From contig NC_088776.1 in the NCBI RefSeq assembly GCF_954871325.1, positions 57,622,954 through 57,686,953 of the forward strand: DNA of 64,000 bases. The letters are read 5' to 3'. Source of the stretch: Gordionus sp. m RMFG-2023. Taxonomy: Eukaryota; Nematomorpha; Gordioida; Chordodea; Parachordodidae. The first letter of the stretch is position 1. Each line of letters opens with the position of its first letter. A program made the translations under genes and the position numbers. Below are positions 27,701 through 35,080 of the stretch, piece after piece. The notes beneath the pieces were generated by a model, which made no database searches, had not been told where the DNA came from, and worked only from the letters and a program-made list of their open reading frames with translations.

Positions 27701-28300
27701 TTTTTGTAAAACACAAGATTACATTGACCTTATAAACTTTATGGCTATTGTGCAGAAGGAATAGATAATACTAAAATTAGGTTATGCATCTAAAAAATTT
27801 TAAATAAGATACTTGCATGTGTATCTAGATTCTCTTTTTAAAGACATGATAACTTCTGATCATTATGTGAAAGTTTTTCATTATAGGTAAAAATCAAAAG
27901 TAAGTGAAATGTGTTTAAAAAAGATATTCTATAGGCCATTTATATTGGGGAAGGAGTGATTCCTACTGTTTCCAATATTTAGACCTGTTTTTAAATATAA
28001 AAATTAAATTCCTAATTCATTAAGAATAAGGTTAAAGCCCCTATATCAAAGGGTTATTAGATATTATTTTTAAAGCATTTTACAATACTAATAATATTCT
28101 AGAAATTTTGTCATATTAATAATGTATGATTTTGTATCAAGCAATATTACATGATACACATTAACTATAATAAATACTTATTTATTTGTATAAAAAGTTT
28201 TATATTTATTATATAAACCAGATTTTCCTTTAGCTGTTTCATAATCTTCTTCATCGTCGGAATCTTCAGATAGCCTTCTTTTTTTATTCAAAAAGGCCAT
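12751..28300 (-). CDS. HMGXB4: HMG-box protein, HMGXB4 (HMG2L1) orthologue, 13 exons
   Basis: HMGXB4 is a nuclear HMG-box protein reported to dampen Wnt/beta-catenin signalling and to associate with the NURF remodeller. Exons (minus): 28300-28219, 24346-24229, 23805-23381, 22853-22425, 21748-21696, 21337-21182, 20817-20739, 20261-20197, 19105-19018, 18514-18438, 18000-17908, 14875-14749, 12941-12751. All are GT/AG, phases match, total 1,983 nt (660 aa; human 601). Order: acidic start ([13 protein letters not shown]), a basic [10 protein letters not shown] motif, a long Asn/Ser-rich region, then an HMG box split over exons 7-9 ([40 protein letters not shown]). The family's conserved C-terminus closes it: [35 protein letters not shown] and a final [13 protein letters not shown], nearly the human ending. 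Exons 1 and 5 are the least certain. A rival start exon at 24507-24399 would use an ATG inside a MITE. An AATAAA overlaps the stop. Confidence 0.85.
13379..13570. repeat. Inverted-repeat relic in HMGXB4 intron 12
   Basis: Copies of a GCGTTTACAGTT..CGATATTCGCGG word appear at about 13379-13410 (CGACGTTTATAGTAACC), at 13449-13478, and in inverted form at 13535-13567 (CCGCGAAATAGGGCTAACTG). This looks like the ends of worn MITEs. No TSD was established. Confidence 0.45.
14101..14457. mobile_element. MITE of the CAGAGACC family, HMGXB4 intron 12
   Basis: Near-matching 8-bp flanks (TTGTGCAC at 14093-14100, ATGTGCAC at 14458-14465) bound a 357-bp element. It has GGCCTGG/GGGCC-rich subterminal stretches and ends ATCTCTG. 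It has no transposase and is a relative of the elements at 19275-19527, 24495-24737 and 25666-26616. Confidence 0.7.
16120..17665. mobile_element. MULE (ZSWIM-like) transposase relic with an inverted duplicate, HMGXB4 intron 11
   Basis: Plus-strand codons at about 16130-16700 read as a Mutator-like transposase of the ZSWIM1/ZSWIM3 type: [36 protein letters not shown], then [15 protein letters not shown], where the Asp of VDATYK is the first catalytic position. Stops break it. From about 16535 to 16905 the sequence recurs in reverse orientation at about 17338-17665, so the two arms form a long imperfect palindrome. Open frames in the right arm (17150-17578 plus, 17368-17601 minus) are products of this duplication, not genes. 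No clear terminal repeats were found. Confidence 0.7.
18713..18895. mobile_element. Worn MITE in HMGXB4 intron 9
   Basis: The stretch starting CGTTGTTAAATATCATCTAA and CTTTGACCA is mirrored by TTTGGCCAAAGTTAAGTAAT and TTAGCAATACT at the other end. It appears to be a distant member of the GTTGTTAAA-ended family. No TSD was established. Confidence 0.45.
19275..19527. mobile_element. MITE of the CAGAGACC family, exact TSD, HMGXB4 intron 8
   Basis: Flanked by ATTGGTAT at 19267-19274 and 19528-19535. The 253-bp element ends with GGTACCTCTGCAGGTCTCTG and carries GGCCTGGCCC-type subterminal repeats. It has no coding content. The open frame crossing it is only the repeat read in translation. Confidence 0.85.
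20338..20577 (+). other. Opposite-strand open frame inside HMGXB4 intron 7, unrecognised
   Basis: The plus strand is open from about 20315 to a stop at 20573-20575. Its composition looks coding and is less AT-rich than the surrounding intron: [18 protein letters not shown], then [18 protein letters not shown], ending [16 protein letters not shown] and TTTTAAG at its left could act as splice acceptors. I do not recognise the protein and see no partner exon. It could be the last exon of a nested gene, a gene fragment copied in, or chance. The minus strand is also open across it (about 60 codons), which weakens the case. Confidence 0.35.
22014..22130. mobile_element. Fragment of a CAGAGACC-family MITE, HMGXB4 intron 4
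   Basis: It begins TCAGAGACCCTGGGTACATG and continues into TTGGCCAGACCTGCC, resembling the ends of the family described at 19275-19527 and 25666-26616. Truncated and worn; no TSD found. Confidence 0.45.
24495..24737. mobile_element. MITE of the CAGAGACC family, exact TSD, HMGXB4 intron 1
   Basis: Flanked by GTCATCAT at 24487-24494 and 24738-24745. The 243-bp element holds AAGCCCGGTCAAGC and CAACCCAGCTC stretches and ends with GATTTGCAGATCTCTA. Its left end supplies an ATG (minus strand, 24507-24505) in frame with a 36-codon open stretch that could splice to HMGXB4 exon 2. See findings. Confidence 0.75.
25043..25517. mobile_element. Foldback element, GGGCATGACT ends, HMGXB4 intron 1
   Basis: The left arm (GGGCATGACTAAAATATGGG, then CCCCCTATCAAAGAAGCTTA, GATGAGTTAGAAAATG) is repeated in inverted order at 25375-25517, ending AGTCATGCCC. 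The arms are about 150 bp each and highly similar. Flanks are TA-repeat, so a TA duplication of the Tc1/mariner type is possible but cannot be proved. No coding content. Confidence 0.75.
25666..26616. mobile_element. CAGAGACC-family element nested in the hAT element
   Basis: Flanked by ATATTTAT at 25658-25665 and 26617-26624. Ends are CAGAGACCTGCAG and CTGCAGGTCTCTG, perfect terminal inverted repeats, with many GGCCCGGCCC-like words inside. At 951 bp it is longer than its relatives because another MITE landed in it (25970-26189). No transposase. Confidence 0.9.
25970..26189. mobile_element. AGTGTTGTTAAA-family MITE nested in the 25666-26616 element
   Basis: It begins ATGTTGTTAAACGGCTCG and ends ACCAGCCATTTAACTACACT. 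The interior phrases (GAGCCGATTTTTAAAAACGG, GCTTGCATAATATTTTTCTG) match the element at 5222-5442. It is the third layer of the nest. Confidence 0.8.
27049..27318 (+). pseudogene. hAT transposase C-terminal remnant
   Basis: Ninety codons ending in the hAT dimerization domain: [20 protein letters not shown], then a final [14 protein letters not shown]. This is the only transposase part recognisable in the 25531-27588 element. The upstream catalytic region is missing or replaced by nested insertions. Confidence 0.8.
27575..28010 (+). other. Coding-like plus-strand patch, unrecognised
   Basis: Beside the hAT element the plus strand reads [16 protein letters not shown], then [14 protein letters not shown] and a stop (27764). 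In another frame at about 27818-27890 it reads [20 protein letters not shown]. The pieces look like protein but do not join by clear splice sites, and the patch lies antisense inside HMGXB4 intron 1. It may be a transposon or gene relic. Family unknown. Confidence 0.25.
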
Positions 28301-28931
28301 ATGTAATTTTAAAAAAAAGTACTAATGCACTTCCTAGAAATATATATGTCAATCACTTTTTCTTATAATTAGATACTTTTATTTTTATCGATTTTTATAA
28401 TAATAGCAAAAAAAGATGGTATATTCTAACTAAAATTGGCAAAAAATTTATTTATAGAGAGTCTAGAACATTCATCGGACTTAATCACCTATTCTCCCTA
28501 CCCCCATAACAATGACATCACCATTCTTTACACAGGAGCTCAAAAAAAAGTTTATTAAAAATGACCTTTTTTTTAGTTAACATTTTCTTCTTTTCTATTA
28601 ACTTCAAAATTACATTTGATATAAAAAAATTTTTAATTTTTAGGGGACATTCAAATTTTTTAGGAGGCTCGATTAACTGCGGCCCTCTCCTAATAGCGCT
28701 ACCGTTGTCCATCCTCTACGACATATTTAATTTAATTAAATAAATAATTAACAACATTACTCTTGCTATTCCATTGAACAATTCATTTTTCTTACTAGAA
28801 AAATATACTAGTTTAAATAGCAATATTTTAATAGCCCCAGGGAATTTATTAGTTACATGAACCAAAATAAAAAATAATATTTTTACAGCTGTCGCTTAAA
28901 TTATTTTTTACATTTGAATTTGTTTATTACA
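28301..28931. promoter_or_regulatory. Divergent intergenic region between HMGXB4 and the ACBP gene
   Basis: The 631 bp between the two start codons must hold the promoters of both genes. A minus-strand open frame here (28712-28518, starting MDNGSAIRRGPQLIEPPKK) has an unusually GC-rich start. It could be a leader exon or a small gene, but I do not recognise it. No firm TATA or initiator element can be assigned in such AT-rich DNA. Confidence 0.4.
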
Positions 28932-29328
28932 ATGGCAGATTTAGCGGTAGAATTGATTTTCAATTCAATATAAAATTTTATAATAGAAATTTGAAAAAGC
29001 AGCATCAGATGTCAAAAATCTAAAAAAGAAACCAGATAACAATGAATTATTAGAGTTATATGGTCTATTTAAGCAAGCCACAGTAGGTGATTGTAATACA
29101 GGTATATGTATTTTAGATAAATTATTTAGTATAAATTTAGAAAAACCAGGTTTACTTGATATTAAAGAAAAAGCTAAATGGGAATCTTGGAATGCTAAAA
29201 AAGGTCTACTATTTGTATATTTTTAATTTACTTATATTTACATAATAGGTATGACTAAGGAGAATGCTATGAAAGCTTATATAAAATTGGCTGAAAGTCT
29301 TATTAAAAAATATGGATTAAAAGACTAA
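28932..29328 (+). CDS. DBI: Acyl-CoA-binding protein (ACBP / diazepam-binding inhibitor), 4 exons
   Basis: ACBP binds medium- and long-chain acyl-CoA esters in the cytosol and carries them between pools. Exons: 28932-28946, 28987-29101, 29141-29203, 29249-29328, giving 273 nt (90 aa plus stop; typical family length 86-90). Introns are 40, 39 and 45 bp, all GT/AG with matching phases. The protein is conserved throughout: [33 protein letters not shown] and [19 protein letters not shown], ending KKYGLKD. The binding-pocket Tyr and Lys of YxxxKQA, the KW of KAKW and the Tyr of AYIKLAE are present. No damage is seen, so it should be functional. The gene is divergent from HMGXB4. Every exon is shorter than 120 nt, which is why simple frame searches miss it. 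Confidence 0.95.
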
Positions 29329-30723
29329 AACTGTTACCAAGCAATTGTTTTATATTCACATTAATGTTTAGCTCAATATATCATTCTTTAAACTAAAATT
29401 TTTATATTTTATGTATATCATTTAATCTATTATATCTAGTCCATAAATAAATATTTCATATTGTCTTGTTTTATTTCCTATAATTTTTTGTATCTCTTGT
29501 ACTTATCAATTTTTTTTTTAAATATTTTGAAACCAGAACTATTTATCAATTTTTTTAAAAAAATACTTTGAAACCATAACTAACTTATAAATTTTTTCAA
29601 AAATAACTTGAATTGAACTAAACCTTATTAAAACCCTTTCATACTAACATCTTGTATATATTATTTTTCAAATTCAACAGAAATATTAGAACCTTCTAAT
29701 GACAATATTATGGTAAAAAAAATTTATTTAAAGTCAAAAACCCCTGGCTTTAATTTTTTGATGAAAAATGAAGGATTTTATCATTTTCATTTACTTTCAT
29801 GTCTGCTAAAATGTTTGTGACTGGATACATAGGCACTACAAACAATGGTTAGGGGGAGGATTTAATTGCAATTGATATATCACAATTTTGGGTGGCAACT
29901 TAGGAACCCATTTTAGATTGCCCTTTGGCCATTTACCTAGAAACTAAAATACCCCCTACCCCTAACTCTCTATTTATAATATAAAATAAGCAACACATTT
30001 CTCCCCATCACAGTATAAGTATGGCTTTTATTTTATTATAGGGGACAGTATAAGGTCATACCAAAGTAAAAGTATGGATTTATACAAGATAAGGTTAAAT
30101 ATCAATTCATTTTTTTAAAAATAAATAACTAAATATACATTCAATTAATTTTCGGTAAGTTAAATAATTTATGAAAAAATCATAGTCCTTAATTTCATTT
30201 TATTACCTAATAATTCACTTTGATTGTATTATTGTTAAGTGAGTTAACCTATATTATCCATATTAGCAATAAAAAAATATCAAAACAACTATCTTTATAT
30301 TTCATATTTATTTATATATACTGGACAAAGGACAAGCAATACTTCATTATATTTTTACAAATACAAAAGGGATAAAACTATTTTGTATAAACAAAAGAAC
30401 AGAAAATATTCTACCAATAATTTAAAAAAATATATGTGGAGAGTAAATATAACAGTTCCCAACCATTCTAACTTTCCCTCTTCCATGTGGCTACTTGACA
30501 TAATATGGAGCTGTACCTATCTAAAAAAAATTCCACCAGTGCAATATTACTACAATCTGATATTTATTGATTTATTTACAATTTTATATTTAAAAAATCT
30601 AACCTTCACAAATGACTAAGTACATTTTGTTTTTTTATTCTCCATAAATTAATTATTTAAAATATTAGTAATGTTTATGAGAATTTATTCTTGGTAAATG
30701 GTTCGATTCTGCTTATTATTTAA
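29329..30723. other. AT-rich intergenic region with one ambiguous patch
   Basis: Mostly low-complexity AT-rich sequence. Around 29790-29960 both strands look mildly coding: on plus, SAKMFVTGYIGTTNN; on minus, a frame starting MAKGQSKM and another with PMYPVTNILADMK. Neither can be completed into a known protein. The rest shows no gene or bounded transposon. Confidence 0.4.
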
Positions 30724-30887
30724 AATTGTTAAATCAAGATTTTAGCAAAATATATATATAAACTTTGTAATTTTGCCAATAGATTACTACTTTCTGTTTG
30801 TTAACTATGGGCAAAATTTTAAAGCTTAGATAATTACTTGAGTTAATCATTTTAAAAATGGACTAAATCAAGCTGTTTAACAACACT
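30724..30887. mobile_element. Worn AGTGTTGTTAAA-family MITE
   Basis: It ends GCTGTTTAACAACACT, with a weak mirror (AAATTGTTAAATCAAG) at its start and the family phrase TATGGGCAAAATTTTAAAGC. Degenerate copy, no TSD established. Confidence 0.5.
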
Positions 30888-30917
30888 AGCTGAATTTGTC
30901 TTGTTAGATGTTTAAAT

Positions 30918-31441
30918 CAGGGATCCGAAACGAATATAGGTTCAGGTTTGGATAAAAATAATGCAACATCGTACAGTTTGTGAAAAATATCAGTTCGAAC
31001 CTACAAAAACCGGGTTAAACACTTCTATGCCAACTTACTAAATTTTATTTCTAAATATTCCTTTTTAGGATATAAGTAACGAATAATAATAAAAAGTAAT
31101 GAAAAAGCAAACCTATTTGCGTTTCTTAAAATGGCTGCTAACGCCAAACTGTAATTTTACCAATTTGCACGAGGTCATTTGAAGTGCATTATTTGCGCTT
31201 GAAACGTTCAATTTATGCGCACTATTAACAATGAAAATTGATTCATAATCTTTAAAACAATTCGAATATAAATTAAAATTTTAGCAATATCCTAGTATTA
31301 ACCTTCACATTTTTTTATAAGCACAAAATCATGAGGCTTAAACAGATTCACATGCATTTTGGCTATGTAGGTTCGGATAAAAAATCATTTAACTATTCAG
31401 GTTGATAAAAAATATCGATTCAGGTTCGGATTATAACCTTG
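30918..31441. mobile_element. Non-autonomous hAT-type element with exact TSD
   Basis: Flanked by GTTTAAAT at 30910-30917 and 31442-31449. It starts CAGGGATCCGAAACG and ends TTCGGATTATAACCTTG. The interior (about 31100-31260: TTTGCGTTTCTTAAAATGG, TTATTTGCGCTTGAAACG) is related to a repeat in the fucosyltransferase intron at 58060-58215. No coding content. Confidence 0.8.
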
Positions 31442-32025
31442 GTTTAAATCTGTCAGGGGTTCGAACCGCAAAACCGGAATGAACCGTTATGATTGTCTGA
31501 ACCTTAACCGAACCGTTATGAAGAAAATATTAAAAGAGCGAACCGAACCGTTATAAATATTTTGAACCGGTTATGGTTTTAAAAATAGTTAATTTTAAAT
31601 TATTAACCTAAATTTTAATTTTCCTTGGGGGCATTTTTTAAATTGATGATTTCTTTTCAAATTAAATATTTCTATATTATCAACATTATATATCAAATTA
31701 AATATTTTTATATTATCAACATTATATATCAAATAATACCAGGTTTGTTGTTTTTTCTTTAAATACTTAATTTATAAGAGATCAGACAATTTATCTGTTA
31801 ATTAGATAAGATATCTTAAAATCAGACATAATTATTCTTGGCTAAATTAACAAATTTATATATACGATATTAATAAGCTTTTAGAATAATACCTGCTAAT
31901 AATTAGGAAAAAATTATATAATTATTATTAATAAATAACATCTAATAGAAATCAAGTACCTTTTACATTCATTTTTAAATTATATGGTTTATTTTTTATC
32001 TCATTATTTTATAATCATTGTTTTT

Positions 32026-32790
32026 TTAAATTCAGAATTCTAATATTATAAATTATTTATTACTATAATATGTTAGTTAGCATTTACCATTATCATATAT
32101 GCAAAATAAAAAAATATGCTTAAAGAATGGCATTTGTATTGAATATTTTTCTAAATCTGTATTTTTAAATAATAAAAATCTTACTATAAATCTTCTGTTT
32201 AAATAAGTTAATTAACATTGCATTAAATTATTTTTATACTTTTATTTATTTAAATAAACTTACAGTGAATTAAAAATAGGAATTACATTTTGATGTTAAA
32301 CTAAATATAAATATTATAGTTTAACTTAAATTACCTATTCTGTCATATTATATTAACATCTAATAGAAATAAAGTACTGACCAATTTTTATATAATATTG
32401 TTTTACAATAATTTCTTATTAATTGATATATTCAAAAAAAGTTTATCTTAGTTTATATAGAATATATCAGAGTGGGTAATTTGAATTAAACTATACTAGT
32501 TATATTTAGTTTAACATCAAAATGTAATTCCTATTTTTAAATGTAAGTCTATTTAATATAAAACACAAATAAATAAAAGTATAAAATAATTTAATGCAAT
32601 GTTAGTTAACTTATTTAAACTGAAGATTTATAGTAAGATTTTTATTATTTAAAAATACAGATTTAGAAAAATATTCATTACAAATGCCATTCTTTAATCA
32701 TATTTTTTTTTATTTTGCATATATGATAATGGTAAATGCTAACTAACATATTATTTTAATAATAAATATTAGAATTCTGAATTTAAAAAA
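32026..32790. repeat. Long imperfect hairpin in the hAT 5' region
   Basis: A left arm (32026-32343) and a right arm (32468-32790) are reverse complements of each other with scattered differences. For example TAGGAATTACATTTTGATGT on the left matches ACATCAAAATGTAATTCCTA on the right. The spacer is about 125 bp. It may be a foldback element that inserted in the hAT copy, or part of its own structure. Confidence 0.85.
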
Positions 32791-33031
32791 AATATGATTT
32801 TTATAAATAAAAAATTATTTTATCATTAAAATATTTATTGCTGACCATTTTATTTATTGTCATTTAAATTCTATAATCCAAGTTATTTAAAAAAATTAAA
32901 ATGAAGGTAAAATTGTTTCTATTAAGCTTTTTTATTTATTCTATTTATATAATAAAAGATTTTCATCTATCATCATATAGCTTTTTAGTTATCTATTAAA
33001 TGGTTCGGGAAAAGTCAAATCCTGTGCGTTC

Positions 33032-33553
33032 TGTCCTATCTGGGAATGTTGACGCGATGCATATATTGTTTATGTAGTATAGTTATCTCTGTAATATATT
33101 AGTGTCTCGCCGTCGTTTATTTATATAGGAATAGTTATTATTTTTTTTATAATATTATTTTGCAATGTTATTTTTTTTAGAAAAAATAATGTTTATTTTT
33201 TTTTAATATAATATAAATAGTGTAGAAAAAAAAATAATAGATTTGATTCATTTTTTTTTTGAAAAAAAAGAAATAAATTTTATTGAATATTATTGAGATT
33301 TTTTTTTTGTTTAATTGATTTTTCTTTAGTAAAAGAAAAAACAAATTTGTTTTAAAAAAATAATTAATTACTTAATAAAGTTTGTTTTTCTCCTTGTGAT
33401 AAAAGTATATTTTAAAAAAGAAAAAGATTCGATTAATCTTGATAGGTACAAAAGAAAAAGAAATTGAAAATTTAAATTGATAAGATAAAGCTTGTCGTTT
33501 TCGTTCCGAACCCCTGTCCCCTATAAACTTTCCGTTTGTCAGTCTTTCTGATA
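33032..33553 (+). repeat. 5' LTR of the Ty3/gypsy element
   Basis: It begins TGTCCTATCTGGGAATG and ends AGTCTTTCTGATA, 522 bp. It matches 40985-41520 along its whole length apart from short insertions in T-rich stretches. Confidence 0.9.
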
Positions 33554-33596
33554 AATTGGTGGCCAAGACGAGCATATCGTAAAAAAACTTTTAATT

Positions 33597-34010
33597 TAAG
33601 AATATAAAATTCTTTGGTGAGAATTTAGGTTACCCGTGCGGCGGAAGTTTAAGAATATAAAATCCTTTGGTGAGAATTTAGGTTACCCGTGCGGCGGAAG
33701 TTTAAGAATATAAAATCCTTTGGTGAGAATTTAGGTTACCCGTGCGGCGGAAGTTTAAGAATAGAAAATCCCAATAGGTTACCCGTGCGGCGGAAGTTTA
33801 AGAATAGAAAATCCCAAATTATTCGCGAAGCTTAAATACACGGAAGTGCTTCCCAAATTATTCGCGAGGCTTAAATACACGGAAGTGCTGCCCAAATTAT
33901 TCGCGAAGCTTAAATATACGGAAGTGCTGCCCAAAATTTTCTTAAGCCATAATTGTACGGAAGTGCTGTCCAAATTTTTCGAAGAAATAAATTACACAGA
34001 GGTACTACCA
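33597..34010 (+). repeat. Two tandem repeat arrays in the gypsy leader
   Basis: First array: about four copies of a ~53-bp unit containing GAATTTAGGTTACCCGTGCG. Second array: about five copies of a ~39-bp unit containing ATTCGCGAAGCTTAAATAC and CACGGAAGTGCTGCCCAAA. They lie between the 5' LTR and Gag, where a packaging or translation-control region is expected. A minus-strand frame across the second array is only the repeat in translation. Confidence 0.88.
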
Positions 34011-34229
34011 GTTTAGATTAAAAAAATCAAAATACACGGTAAATTCGCGGAGAGCAATTTAGACAGCATCCTATCAGTAATAGGTATATTGATTATTTTG
34101 TTTGAGATTGTTGCATGTATATGTGCATTATTGGATTATTTACGTTATTAATAATATCTTACCTATTAACTTTACAAATAACCAAGATTTTCATTTTAAA
34201 ATTAATAATAAATTTTTTATAACGTTCGG

Positions 34230-34976
34230 ATGAAAAACTTAAAATTTGTTAAGTATTGGGAGGTCCAGTATAATATTTTTGGGGCGTTGGTGATATTAAT
34301 TATATGGATTTGTAGTTTAATTTGGGGCAGGAGAATGAAGAGAAGTCGCAGTGTAAAAATCAAAGGACAAACTTTAACCATTGAGGGGCATAATGGAGAG
34401 GAAGATATGATGGGCAGAGTAACATGGTTGCCGGTTCAAGAGTTAATTAGGGGGTGGACGGATAGCGATATAAGCAGAAGTTTATATATAGCTGACAAGC
34501 AGGATTGTAATGATAATCGGGCATTGAGACCTTATAGAGAACCAAAAGAGTACTCTAGGGGAAGGAGAATGGAAATAAGACAGAGTTTAGAGCCGCAAAG
34601 GAAAGGGGGAATGAATTGTTATAATTGTGGTAAACCAGGTCATATGCTTAGAGATTGTCGTGATACAAAGTGTTTTGGTTGTGGGAAATTTGGTCATATA
34701 GCCCCTTACTGTCCTGGCAAACAGGAAAGGTTGAGATGTGCGGGTTGTGGACGCTTTGGACACAATGAAGAGGATTGTAATGTAAGCAGTTACAGTAATA
34801 AGAATGGTTTTACGGAGAGGGGGATGGGTCCAAATGCTTCAAATGTAAGGACTATTAAGCGAGAGAAAGTGGAAGGGGTTCGTGCGATCAATGTCAAGGA
34901 AACGGGGGAGATGGATATGGAGTGTTTTAGGTGTCGAGGGGCGGGACATGTGGCGAGGGACTGTGAGAATGTGTGA
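34230..34976 (+). CDS. Gag-like protein with membrane segment and four zinc knuckles (Ty3/gypsy)
   Basis: 248 residues. Near the N-terminus lies a strongly hydrophobic segment, about residues 16-32 (NIFGALVILIIWICSLIW), followed by a basic stretch (RRMKRSRSVKIK). CCHC zinc knuckles follow at CYNCGKPGHMLRDC, CFGCGKFGHIAPYC, CAGCGRFGHNEEDC and CFRCRGAGHVARDC. Knuckles bind the RNA genome in retroelement Gags. The membrane segment is unusual for Ty3/gypsy Gag; the separate gag-only element at 44307-47495 shows the same arrangement. No classic capsid domain can be pointed to by eye. Confidence 0.8.
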   Translation: MKNLKFVKYWEVQYNIFGALVILIIWICSLIWGRRMKRSRSVKIKGQTLTIEGHNGEEDMMGRVTWLPVQELIRGWTDSDISRSLYIADKQDCNDNRALRPYREPKEYSRGRRMEIRQSLEPQRKGGMNCYNCGKPGHMLRDCRDTKCFGCGKFGHIAPYCPGKQERLRCAGCGRFGHNEEDCNVSSYSNKNGFTERGMGPNASNVRTIKREKVEGVRAINVKETGEMDMECFRCRGAGHVARDCENV

Positions 34977-35080
34977 CTATATGATGGCGAAAAATCGACA
35001 TTACGGATCGGGGTGTGGCGGTTAGGAAGAACAGAGGAGGGATTTTTTCGGAAGATAACTAATAGGGAGGGGTTTTAAAT

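Noticed and set aside
29790-29960. Minus frame starting MAKGQSKM, like the start of ZNF706-type small zinc-finger proteins
   Set aside because: The conserved zinc-finger remainder is not present downstream on either strand, so the match is too short.
31454-31475. GGTTCGAACC, like a tRNA B box
   Set aside because: It is the terminal inverted repeat of a hAT element. No tRNA cloverleaf can be drawn.
33779-33973. Minus-strand frame with repeated STSVYLSFANNLG
   Set aside because: It is the 39-bp tandem repeat of the gypsy leader read in translation, on the wrong strand for the element.
33597-34010. CRISPR-like array of repeats
   Set aside because: Units are contiguous with no unique spacers and sit in a retroelement leader of a eukaryotic genome.
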